Shown piece by piece: positions 1 through 5,125 of a stretch of DNA of 5,125 nucleotides. This stretch comes from Bryobacterales bacterium (GTDB taxonomy: Bacteria; Acidobacteriota; Terriglobia; Bryobacterales; Bryobacteraceae), in the NCBI GenBank assembly GCA_025462985.1, contig JAOAPP010000315.1, positions 1 through 5,125 of the forward strand. Direction: 5' to 3'. Position numbers and translations under genes: made by a program. The notes beneath the pieces were generated by a model. It worked only from the letters and a program-made list of their open reading frames with translations, was not told the origin of the DNA and made no database searches. How positions within the stretch are numbered: the first letter of the stretch is position 1; every line of letters begins with the position of its first letter.

Positions 1-12
1 AGCTGGGTCCCC

Positions 13-18
13 TATAAT
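13..18 (+). promoter_or_regulatory. TATAAT box, possible -10 element
   Basis: A perfect TATAAT hexamer ends 7 bases before the TTG at 26. If used, transcription would begin at or next to that start codon, giving a leaderless message. The place where a -35 element would sit is outside the window, so it cannot be judged. The gene's frame also stays open through this site, so it could instead lie inside the coding region if the real start is upstream. Confidence 0.35.
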
Positions 19-25
19 CGGTTTT

Positions 26-1969
26 TTGAGCTCCAATCCCGAACCGACGAGACCCAGCCACAAGCCTAGCTACGATTTTTCTATTCCGGCACTCTCGCCG
101 AAAGCTGCAGCACCGCCACTTCGTCCCAACATCCTCACAGTCGCCTCGATCCTCGGGATCGTCTTTTTCCTGCTCTCCGGATTCTTTCTGCTGCCGCTCA
201 CCGGATTCCAGTCAAATGAGGTGAGGTTCATCTACGACCTCTGGCGCCCGCAAGAGGCGCTGACCACAATTGCTCTTGGCAAGCATCTTCTTCCGTCGAT
301 GTTGATGCCCCACCTGGGAGCGCTCAGAAGCTGGGTGTACGGGCCCATCCTCAGCAATTTTGGATCGTCAGTTTACGCGGTCAGACTCCCGACGCTGTTA
401 CTGGCAGCGCTGACCATTGTCATGACAGGCAAGTTGACGCGGCGCATTCAGGGAAGGACGGCTGCAACGGTCGCGGTCGTGCTGTTGAGCACGGACGTAA
501 TCTTCCTCTCCTCTTCGGTATTCGATTGGGGTCCGGTAGTTCTCGGAAGCTTTCTGCTGGTCTCCGGGCTCCTTTGCGCTCTGAAGTGGTACCACGGCGG
601 CCGCGATAGGTTTGCATTCTTGACCGGGCTGGCGTACGGACTTGCCCTCTGGAACAACACACGCTTCCTCTGGAATCTGTTCGGAATGCTCGTTGCTTTG
701 TGCATCCTTGCCCTGCCGCTGGTTGTGCGGCGCTGGACATGGAAGCCCGCTGCATTGCTGGTGCTGGGATTATGTCTTGGATCGTATCCGCTCCTGAAAT
801 ATCACGTTCAAGCTGACGGGAGCAGGATACGAACGCACTCAACAGATGCAACAGATGGGCGGTCTGCCCCCTCAGCCGACGTGGATTGGCCAGTTCCGAA
901 TGTCGATCGCCAGCCTCATTCACTCGGACGCTCGGCGAACTCGTCCGCCCGCCTCGTCGCCGGGCTCCTGCTCATCGGATTCGGCTTGGTCATCGCTACG
1001 TCGACCCAGCGCAAGTGGATCCTGTTCTTTCTCATTTCGGGATGCTTCGGCTGGCTGCCATCGGCAACGGCTCCAGACGCCGGGCCCGCCGCGCAGCAAT
1101 CCGTAATCTTCTGGTACACGGCCCTTGCGTTGTCAGCTGGATGCCTGGCACACTGGCGCAAGCCGGCCAATGTTGCGCCGAAAGTTGTTGCCGCTGTCAT
1201 CGCGATGCTCGTCGTCGCGGGGGCGTTCACGGTCAGCATCGAGTACGAAAATCTGCTCCGCCACGGCCCAACCATACCCTGGACAAATGCCGACGCCGCG
1301 CTCGCGTCAAAGCTCTCCGAACTCGGTGCGAAACGAGCGGTGACCGCAGACTGGGGAATTGCCAACGTGATCGCCGTGAGAAGTTCGGACCGGATTGCCG
1401 TGGACGAGCAGGTGTTCAACCTGAACGGCGGAAAGTTCGACCGTGAGCACTTTGAAACATGCAAAGCGCCCGAATGTTGGATCGTCAGCCATGTTCCCCA
1501 GAGTCCCCTGCTGCCCAAGGCGTCCCAACTGCTCAGAAACTCCTTGGACGCCGACGGATTCCAGAGGAGCAATGAGAGCACGGTGATCGACACCCACGGA
1601 ACCCCCACCTTTCTCGTATTCGCAGTACATTCTCCACAAAGGAAAGCACAACCCGACACCGGCCCTCCTCCGCCGCCAATAGTGAGCAGCACACCGGCCT
1701 TGTTCGCGACTCCCACCGTGATCCTCAGTTCAAGTGGGATCGGTCGCACGATCCTTACCTGGCAAGTGCCAGCGGATATGTATATCGAGGTTCATGTCGA
1801 CAAGCCAGACGGTGCCGTCTTCGCAGCCAGCAAAGGCCCCGGCACCGGGCAGACGGGCCCCTGGGTTCGGAACGGAATGCAATTCTTTCTGCAGGACGTT
1901 TCAAATAGAAAGCCGCGCACTGCTGAAAACACGTTGGCCCATGTCAGAGTAGAGGTCCGCTCCCAGTAG
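26..1969 (+). CDS. GT39/ArnT-like multi-pass membrane glycosyltransferase with C-terminal beta-rich domain
   Basis: Likely an inner-membrane GT-C enzyme that would transfer a sugar from a polyprenyl-phosphate donor to a periplasmic acceptor; the substrate is unknown. About ten to eleven hydrophobic helices lie between residues 36 and 404. The first large loop carries NE (64-65) where the family usually has an acidic pair, followed by GALRSWVYGPI and an RLP motif. DWGPV (167-171) is typical of a GT39-like subfamily common in Acidobacteriota, as I remember it. A soluble region with DWGI (442-445) follows the last helix. Residues 546-551 form a GPPPPP linker, and about 552-647 form a beta-rich domain (motifs LTWQVP, GPWVRNGMQFFLQD). 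The only available start is TTG at 26, with no Shine-Dalgarno, and the frame is open to base 1, so the true start may lie upstream. Residues about 259-302 may be read in the wrong frame (see 798-930). Membrane glycosyltransferase-like identity is fairly sure; activity is not. Confidence 0.78.
   Translation: MSSNPEPTRPSHKPSYDFSIPALSPKAAAPPLRPNILTVASILGIVFFLLSGFFLLPLTGFQSNEVRFIYDLWRPQEALTTIALGKHLLPSMLMPHLGALRSWVYGPILSNFGSSVYAVRLPTLLLAALTIVMTGKLTRRIQGRTAATVAVVLLSTDVIFLSSSVFDWGPVVLGSFLLVSGLLCALKWYHGGRDRFAFLTGLAYGLALWNNTRFLWNLFGMLVALCILALPLVVRRWTWKPAALLVLGLCLGSYPLLKYHVQADGSRIRTHSTDATDGRSAPSADVDWPVPNVDRQPHSLGRSANSSARLVAGLLLIGFGLVIATSTQRKWILFFLISGCFGWLPSATAPDAGPAAQQSVIFWYTALALSAGCLAHWRKPANVAPKVVAAVIAMLVVAGAFTVSIEYENLLRHGPTIPWTNADAALASKLSELGAKRAVTADWGIANVIAVRSSDRIAVDEQVFNLNGGKFDREHFETCKAPECWIVSHVPQSPLLPKASQLLRNSLDADGFQRSNESTVIDTHGTPTFLVFAVHSPQRKAQPDTGPPPPPIVSSTPALFATPTVILSSSGIGRTILTWQVPADMYIEVHVDKPDGAVFAASKGPGTGQTGPWVRNGMQFFLQDVSNRKPRTAENTLAHVRVEVRSQ
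798..930 (+). other. Probable wrong-frame patch in gene 1 (two compensating frameshifts)
   Basis: In the frame of the long ORF this stretch encodes a polar, protein-unlike segment (residues about 259-302) between two hydrophobic helices. Counted by hand, 21 of 43 codons (803-931) end in G or C, against 27 of 42 just upstream (668-793) and 34 of 43 just downstream (953-1081). The frame starting at 798 is open, has 31 of 43 codons (801-929) ending in G or C, and gives a more natural peptide beginning NITFKL and including QPTWIGQFRMSIASLIHSD. In that frame the upstream PLLKY would be followed by N, resembling the YN after this helix in relatives as I recall them. The pattern fits a net +1 (or -2) change near 798-835 and the opposite change near 921-950. 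Confidence 0.5.
840..857 (+). repeat. Tandem 9-base direct repeat (CAACAGATG x2)
   Basis: Two exact adjacent copies of CAACAGATG lie at 840-848 and 849-857 inside gene 1. In the alternative frame of the 798-930 patch they are whole codons and encode QQM-QQM. In the long-ORF frame they encode parts of S-T-D-A-T-D-G. A short tandem duplication of this kind could have arisen by replication slippage. Confidence 0.85.
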
Positions 1970-1970
1970 C

Positions 1971-1995
1971 TCAGTCAGGTCCATTGCTCGACTGA
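1971..1995 (+). other. Weak inverted repeat after gene 1
   Basis: TCAGTC (1971-1976) and GACTGA (1990-1995) can pair as a six-base stem around a 13-base loop, directly after the TAG of gene 1. The stem is short and no T-run follows, so this is not a convincing rho-independent terminator. It could be a minor RNA hairpin or chance. Confidence 0.3.
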
Positions 1996-2000
1996 CCCGA

Positions 2001-2006
2001 TAAGGA
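2001..2006 (+). promoter_or_regulatory. Shine-Dalgarno TAAGGA serving the mini-ORF at 2017
   Basis: TAAGGA is the only anti-16S-like purine stretch in the spacer before the peptidase gene. It lies 10 bases before the ATG at 2017, a workable distance, but 27 bases before the peptidase ATG at 2034, which is too far for direct use. It therefore suggests ribosomes load at the mini-ORF first. Confidence 0.45.
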
Positions 2007-2016
2007 CCGAAGCGTA

Positions 2017-2037
2017 ATGCGACCATACAATCCATGA
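2017..2037 (+). CDS. Six-codon leader mini-ORF coupled to the peptidase gene
   Basis: ATG at 2017 opens a frame encoding MRPYNP and ends at TGA 2035-2037. That stop overlaps the peptidase start as ATGA (2034-2037), a classic arrangement for translational coupling. A Shine-Dalgarno (2001-2006) sits at a suitable distance from this ATG, while the peptidase ATG has none of its own. The peptide itself has no recognisable regulatory codon run, such as repeated His, Trp or Leu. The layout is seen directly; translation and coupling are inference, and a chance ATG is possible in so short a frame. Confidence 0.35.
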   Translation: MRPYNP

Positions 2038-4043
2038 AGTGCCTGATTGCGAGAGCCTCGGCTGGCATCGCGATGCTCTTGATTTGTCTCCCGCTGCTCG
2101 CTCAAGAAAACAAGGTCGACCGGGTACTGAGCGAGCTGGACGAGGTGAAGCCACCCTCCGACGTGTCCATCTCACCGGACGGCAAGTGGGTCACTTGGTC
2201 CGAGAGGGCCTCCAGCGGCGACGGCACGTCCATATATCTTCTTCTCAATCGTGCGGCTGCCGATGCCCGGCCGGACAAACTCACGGTTCCAAACCAGAAA
2301 GAACCTACACACCAGCGGGGCGTGTCGTGGTCCCCCGACAGCTCTCAAATCGCGTTTCTGGCCACCGCCGGATCGGACCAGGAGCAAGTCTACGTCATGG
2401 GAATCGCGGACCGCAAAGTTCGTGAACTGACGAACCTGACCGGTTACGTGACCGATGTTCGCTGGTCACCCGACGGCTCGCGACTGTCATTTCTTTACGC
2501 CGAAAACGGGGGCGGCGCCGGACCGCTCGCAGCCGCTCCCGCGCAACTTGGCGAAATCGGCAGCGCTATCCACAACCAGAGGCTCACGGTGATGAACGCG
2601 CAAGGCGGGGCAATTCGCGCGGTAACGCCGGCAGAATTGAACATCTACGAATACGACTGGGCGCCGGACGGCAAACACTTCGCCGCGACCGCGGCTCCCG
2701 GCCCAGCCGACAACAACTGGTGGATCGCAAAACTGTACAGCGTCGATGAAGCCTCCGGACAAATGCAGGTTCTCTACACGCCGCCCGTTCAGCGTCAATT
2801 GGCCTTTCCGCGCTGGTCGCCCGACGGCAAAACCGTGGCATTTATTGGCGGACTGATGAGCGACCAGGGATTCACCGGCGGGGACGTCCTCACGATCGCC
2901 GGAAATGGTGGACCGGTTCAGAATCATACAAACGGAAAGCGCTTCTCGGTTTCATCACTCAAATGGCAGACCGACACTCGGCTGGCATTTACCGCCGTGT
3001 TCAATGGCAGCGGCGAGATTGGAACGCTGCAGCTTCCTGACAACGAAACAGAAATCCTCTGGAAGGGACCACAGGGCGTTCACGAAGGCGGCAATTATCC
3101 GAACTTCGCATTTGCTGCCGATGCAAAGACAAGCGCCCTCGTACGCTCAACCTGGCAGGAAGTACCGGACGTCTGGGCAGGTCCAGTTGGTTCCTGGCAG
3201 CAGCTGACGCACCTCAACGTTGGCCAAAAGCCGCACTGGGGGAAGGCCGAAAGCATCACTTGGCAGAGCGGCGGGTTTGCGGTGCAAGGCTGGCTGCTCT
3301 ATCCCGAAAACTTCGATCCCGCCAAGCGATACCCGATGGTGGTCGAGATCCACGGCGGTCCGGCCGGCGCCCGAGAGGCTTCCTGGCCGAGTTCGCACTT
3401 TGACATGAGCGTGTTATCCGGCCTTGGTTATTTCGTGTTCTTTCCCAATCCCCGAGGAAGCTACGGCGGAGGAGAGGCGTTTACGCGCGCCAACGTGAAG
3501 GACTTCGGAGGCGGCGACCTCCGCGACATCATGGCTGGAGTCGATGCGGTACTCAAGAAGGCTCCAGTCGATCCCGCCCGTCTCGGTGTCACCGGCTGGA
3601 GCTATGGCGGATTCATGACCATGTGGACAATCACTCAAACGCACCGTTTTCGCGCTGCCGTAGCGGGCGCCGGCATAGCGGACTGGCTGAGCTACTACGG
3701 TGAAAACGGGATCGACGAGTGGATGATTCCGTACTTTGGAGCCTCCGTCTATGACAATCCTGCCGTGTATGCCAGGAGCGCGCCCATAACGTTCATCAAG
3801 AACGTGAAGACACCGACCCTCGTCGTAGTCGGCGAACGCGACGCCGAGTGCCCTTCGCCCCAATCTTTCGAATTCTGGCACGCGCTGGATACTTTGAAGA
3901 TTCCGACGAAGCTGGTCGTGTATCCCGGGGAAGGACATTCGTTTCACGATCCCAACGATCGGCGTGACGTCGTTAGACGTGCCGCTTCCTGGTTCGAGAA
4001 GTACCTGTCACCCACAGAGGCGACAACGACCGCTTCGCGATGA
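2034..4043 (+). CDS. Secreted S9-family (prolyl oligopeptidase-type) peptidase
   Basis: Probably a periplasmic or secreted serine peptidase of the dipeptidyl/acylaminoacyl peptidase type that cleaves short peptides; exact specificity is unknown. Residues 1-23 form a Sec signal peptide (MKCLIAR, hydrophobic core, cleavage near LLA-QE). A TolB/WD40-like propeller follows, with SPDG-type turns near residues 47, 100, 145, 210 and 262. The alpha/beta-hydrolase domain occupies about 410-660: HGGPAG (440-445, oxyanion region), NPRGSYGG (472-479), nucleophile Ser523 in GWSYGG, Asp603 in GERDAECP and His635 in GEGHSF. The triad is complete and the 669-residue length is usual for the family. An in-frame TAA at 2001 with no other start codon after it makes ATG 2034 the best start, supported by the signal peptide. 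It lies 64 bases after gene 1 and 35 before the iron-sulfur subunit gene; no functional link to either is evident. Confidence 0.93.
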   Translation: MKCLIARASAGIAMLLICLPLLAQENKVDRVLSELDEVKPPSDVSISPDGKWVTWSERASSGDGTSIYLLLNRAAADARPDKLTVPNQKEPTHQRGVSWSPDSSQIAFLATAGSDQEQVYVMGIADRKVRELTNLTGYVTDVRWSPDGSRLSFLYAENGGGAGPLAAAPAQLGEIGSAIHNQRLTVMNAQGGAIRAVTPAELNIYEYDWAPDGKHFAATAAPGPADNNWWIAKLYSVDEASGQMQVLYTPPVQRQLAFPRWSPDGKTVAFIGGLMSDQGFTGGDVLTIAGNGGPVQNHTNGKRFSVSSLKWQTDTRLAFTAVFNGSGEIGTLQLPDNETEILWKGPQGVHEGGNYPNFAFAADAKTSALVRSTWQEVPDVWAGPVGSWQQLTHLNVGQKPHWGKAESITWQSGGFAVQGWLLYPENFDPAKRYPMVVEIHGGPAGAREASWPSSHFDMSVLSGLGYFVFFPNPRGSYGGGEAFTRANVKDFGGGDLRDIMAGVDAVLKKAPVDPARLGVTGWSYGGFMTMWTITQTHRFRAAVAGAGIADWLSYYGENGIDEWMIPYFGASVYDNPAVYARSAPITFIKNVKTPTLVVVGERDAECPSPQSFEFWHALDTLKIPTKLVVYPGEGHSFHDPNDRRDVVRRAASWFEKYLSPTEATTTASR

Positions 4044-4066
4044 AGTTCGCCCGGCATTGCTGGACA

Positions 4067-4072
4067 TAGAAT
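4067..4072 (+). promoter_or_regulatory. TAGAAT box, possible -10 of the oxidoreductase genes
   Basis: TAGAAT, one base from the TATAAT consensus, ends 6 bases before the ATG at 4079. There is no Shine-Dalgarno in front of that ATG. A start of transcription at the ATG would give a leaderless message. The position of a -35 box at 17-base spacing (4044-4049, AGTTCG) is not a good match. Its first three bases are also an in-frame TAG, which rules out an earlier start for the downstream gene. Confidence 0.35.
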
Positions 4073-4078
4073 AAGCCC

Positions 4079-4561
4079 ATGGACCTTGTGGTGAACGGAG
4101 CGTCACGGCGCATCGAAACCGATCCGGAACGCCCGCTTCTCTGGGTGCTTCGCAACGACCTCGACCTGACCGGCGCAAAATTCGGCTGTGGTGAAGGGCA
4201 GTGCGGCGCTTGCACCGTTCTAATCGACGGAGTCGCTCATCGGTCCTGCCTCACGCCCGTGGGCTCCGTTGCGGGCAAGGAAATCACAACCGTTGAAGGT
4301 CTGGCGGACGGCGAGCGCCTTCATCCGGTCCAGCAGTCCTTCATCGATTGCGATGCCATGCAATGCGGCTACTGCACGCCGGGCATGATCATGCAAAGCG
4401 TCGCGCTTCTGCGCAAAGATGCCGCTCCCTCAGAATCGGAGATCAAGCAACAGCTCGAAGGCAATATTTGCCGCTGCGGGACCTATAACCGCATCGTCGC
4501 AGCCGTGCAGAAGGCGGGCCAAGCCATGGCCTCCCAAGCGAAGGAGCGATCCCATGCCTGA
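4079..4561 (+). CDS. (2Fe-2S) iron-sulfur small subunit of a molybdenum hydroxylase
   Basis: This is the electron-transfer subunit of a xanthine-oxidase-family enzyme, resembling the alpha subunit of isoquinoline 1-oxidoreductase (IorA) and the small subunits of CO and nicotinate dehydrogenases. The N-terminal plant-ferredoxin-type domain binds one [2Fe-2S] cluster through Cys37, Cys42, Cys45 (CGEGQCGAC) and Cys57. The C-terminal helical domain binds the second through Cys96, Cys99 (CGYCTPG), Cys131 and Cys133 (ICRCGTY). All eight ligands are present, and 160 residues is normal. The start at ATG 4079 is set by an in-frame TAG at 4067; GTG at 4088 or 4091 would cut into the first beta strand. 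No signal peptide is seen, so it would travel with the Tat-signal-bearing large subunit. Its last 8 bases overlap the next gene, which implies coupled synthesis of the two subunits. The substrate cannot be read from this subunit. Confidence 0.95.
   Translation: MDLVVNGASRRIETDPERPLLWVLRNDLDLTGAKFGCGEGQCGACTVLIDGVAHRSCLTPVGSVAGKEITTVEGLADGERLHPVQQSFIDCDAMQCGYCTPGMIMQSVALLRKDAAPSESEIKQQLEGNICRCGTYNRIVAAVQKAGQAMASQAKERSHA
4541..4546 (+). promoter_or_regulatory. Shine-Dalgarno AAGGAG for the large subunit
   Basis: A near-perfect AAGGAG lies 7 bases before the ATG at 4554, inside the end of the iron-sulfur subunit gene. It fixes the large-subunit start, together with the Tat motif that follows. 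Confidence 0.8.
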
Positions 4562-5125
4562 CACTGGCTCTGATCGCCGCGGCTTTCTGAAATCGCTTGG
4601 AGGCGGCCTCCTGGTCCTGCTGACTCTGGACGACGTCGGCGTCGCCCAGGAATCAGGCGGTTCCGGACATCACAGGGATCAGGAGCTTCCGCAGAACGTT
4701 GGTGAGTGGCTGCACATCGCTCCTGACTGCCGCATCACCGCCTTTACGGGCAAGGTTGAAGTCGGTCAGAATATCCGAACCTCCTTGGCCCAGGCGGTTG
4801 CCGACGAACTGCGCGTTCCTCTGGATTCAGTGTTACTCGTCATGGGAGATACTTCCCTGACCCCTTGGGACGCCGGAACGTTCGGAAGCCGAACGACTCC
4901 CACCATGGCGCCCCAGCTTCGACGAATGGCCTCTACCGCGCGGGAAGCCCTGGTGAGCGAAGCAGCCAAACGCTGGAACACCGACCGGAATCGCCTTCAT
5001 GTGACCGACGGCTTCGTGCAGCTAAGAGCGTCAGGACAGAAAGCGGCCTTCGGTGAACTCGCCGCGAAAATCGATTGGGTCAATGTGATCGGTCTGACCG
5101 ATCACGTCACTGCGCCCCCGCACTG
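4554..5125 (+). CDS. Molybdopterin-binding large subunit, isoquinoline 1-oxidoreductase beta-like (5' part)
   Basis: The N-terminal 190 residues of the catalytic subunit of a molybdenum hydroxylase of the xanthine-oxidase family; the gene runs off the window. Relatives are usually about 700-750 residues, so roughly a quarter is visible. Residues 7-13 (DRRGFLK) followed by a hydrophobic stretch to about 25 form a Tat signal, with possible cleavage near VGVA-Q (31-32), placing the enzyme in the periplasm after cofactor loading. The family motifs FTGKVEVGQNIRTSLAQ (64-80) and MGDTSLTPWDAGTFGSRTTP (97-116) match the IorB-type subgroup. The family generally uses molybdopterin cytosine dinucleotide and hydroxylates N-heteroaromatics or aldehydes with water as the oxygen source; the actual substrate is unknown. 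The active-site glutamate lies beyond the window. It overlaps the small-subunit gene by 8 bases (4554-4561) with its own strong Shine-Dalgarno, so the two are co-translated. Confidence 0.92.
   Translation, partial: MPDTGSDRRGFLKSLGGGLLVLLTLDDVGVAQESGGSGHHRDQELPQNVGEWLHIAPDCRITAFTGKVEVGQNIRTSLAQAVADELRVPLDSVLLVMGDTSLTPWDAGTFGSRTTPTMAPQLRRMASTAREALVSEAAKRWNTDRNRLHVTDGFVQLRASGQKAAFGELAAKIDWVNVIGLTDHVTAPPH

Noticed and set aside
886..1446. 186-codon plus-strand frame overlapping gene 1
   Set aside because: The peptide is very rich in Arg, Ala and Cys, typical of an off-frame reading of GC-rich DNA. The gene 1 frame is plainly coding from about 950 onward.
916..1749. 277-codon open frame on the minus strand
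   Set aside because: It lies wholly inside gene 1, whose plus-strand product has clear membrane helices and family motifs. The antisense peptide has no recognisable domain, and its length is expected in GC-rich antisense frames.
1971..1995. Rho-independent terminator between gene 1 and the peptidase
   Set aside because: The stem is only six base pairs with a 13-base loop, and no T-tract follows, so it is recorded only as a weak inverted repeat.
2034..2105. Lipoprotein signal at the peptidase N-terminus because of Cys18
   Set aside because: The residues before Cys18 (LLI) do not fit a lipobox, which needs a small residue just before Cys. An ordinary Sec signal ending near residue 23 fits better.
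2487..2927. 146-codon open frame on the minus strand
   Set aside because: It is antisense to the peptidase propeller, with no start context or recognisable motif.
3414..3947. 177-codon open frame on the minus strand
   Set aside because: It is antisense to the catalytic domain of the peptidase, including the Ser523 and Asp603 codons. It shows no domain and is a shadow of the high-GC coding strand.
26..5125. A single joint system of glycosyltransferase, peptidase and oxidoreductase
   Set aside because: The genes share strand and short spacers, but the families have no known common pathway and separate promoter-like boxes precede at least two of them. Only the two oxidoreductase subunits are firmly linked.

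Overview
The window carries four consecutive plus-strand genes, tightly packed, with GC-rich coding sequence. No RNA gene, mobile element or CRISPR array was seen. Gene content and protein style suggest an environmental Gram-negative bacterium, most likely Acidobacteriota (Solibacter/Bryobacter-like or a related soil lineage). That assignment rests on remembered family resemblance and was not checked by a search. Three features point there: a multi-pass glycosyltransferase-39-type protein with a DWGPV motif, a secreted S9 peptidase with a TolB-like propeller, and a Tat-exported molybdenum hydroxylase of the isoquinoline-oxidoreductase type.

Layout: (1) 26-1969 encodes a roughly ten-helix GT-C/GT39-like membrane protein with a proline-rich linker and an extra C-terminal beta-rich domain. 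Its 5' end is uncertain because the frame stays open to the window edge. A patch around 800-930 looks as if it is being read in the wrong frame. (2) 1970-2033 is a short spacer with a weak inverted repeat, a Shine-Dalgarno and a six-codon mini-ORF that ends on the start codon of the next gene. (3) 2034-4043 encodes a secreted prolyl-oligopeptidase-family (S9) peptidase with an intact Ser-Asp-His triad. (4) 4044-4078 is a 35-base spacer with a TAGAAT box six bases before the next ATG. (5) 4079-4561 encodes the two-[2Fe-2S] small subunit of a molybdenum hydroxylase. (6) 4554 to the window end is the 5' part of its molybdopterin-binding large subunit, with a Tat signal, overlapping the small-subunit gene by 8 bases.

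The last two genes are clearly one functional unit: the small subunit passes electrons from the molybdenum site of the large subunit, and the Tat signal on the large subunit would export the folded complex. The glycosyltransferase-like gene and the peptidase share only direction and envelope location with them; a joint role is not shown. I see no convincing new multi-gene system. The points most worth checking are the apparent pair of compensating frameshifts in gene 1, its altered family motifs and C-terminal fusion, the coupled mini-ORF before the peptidase, and the repeated TANAAT boxes next to start codons.
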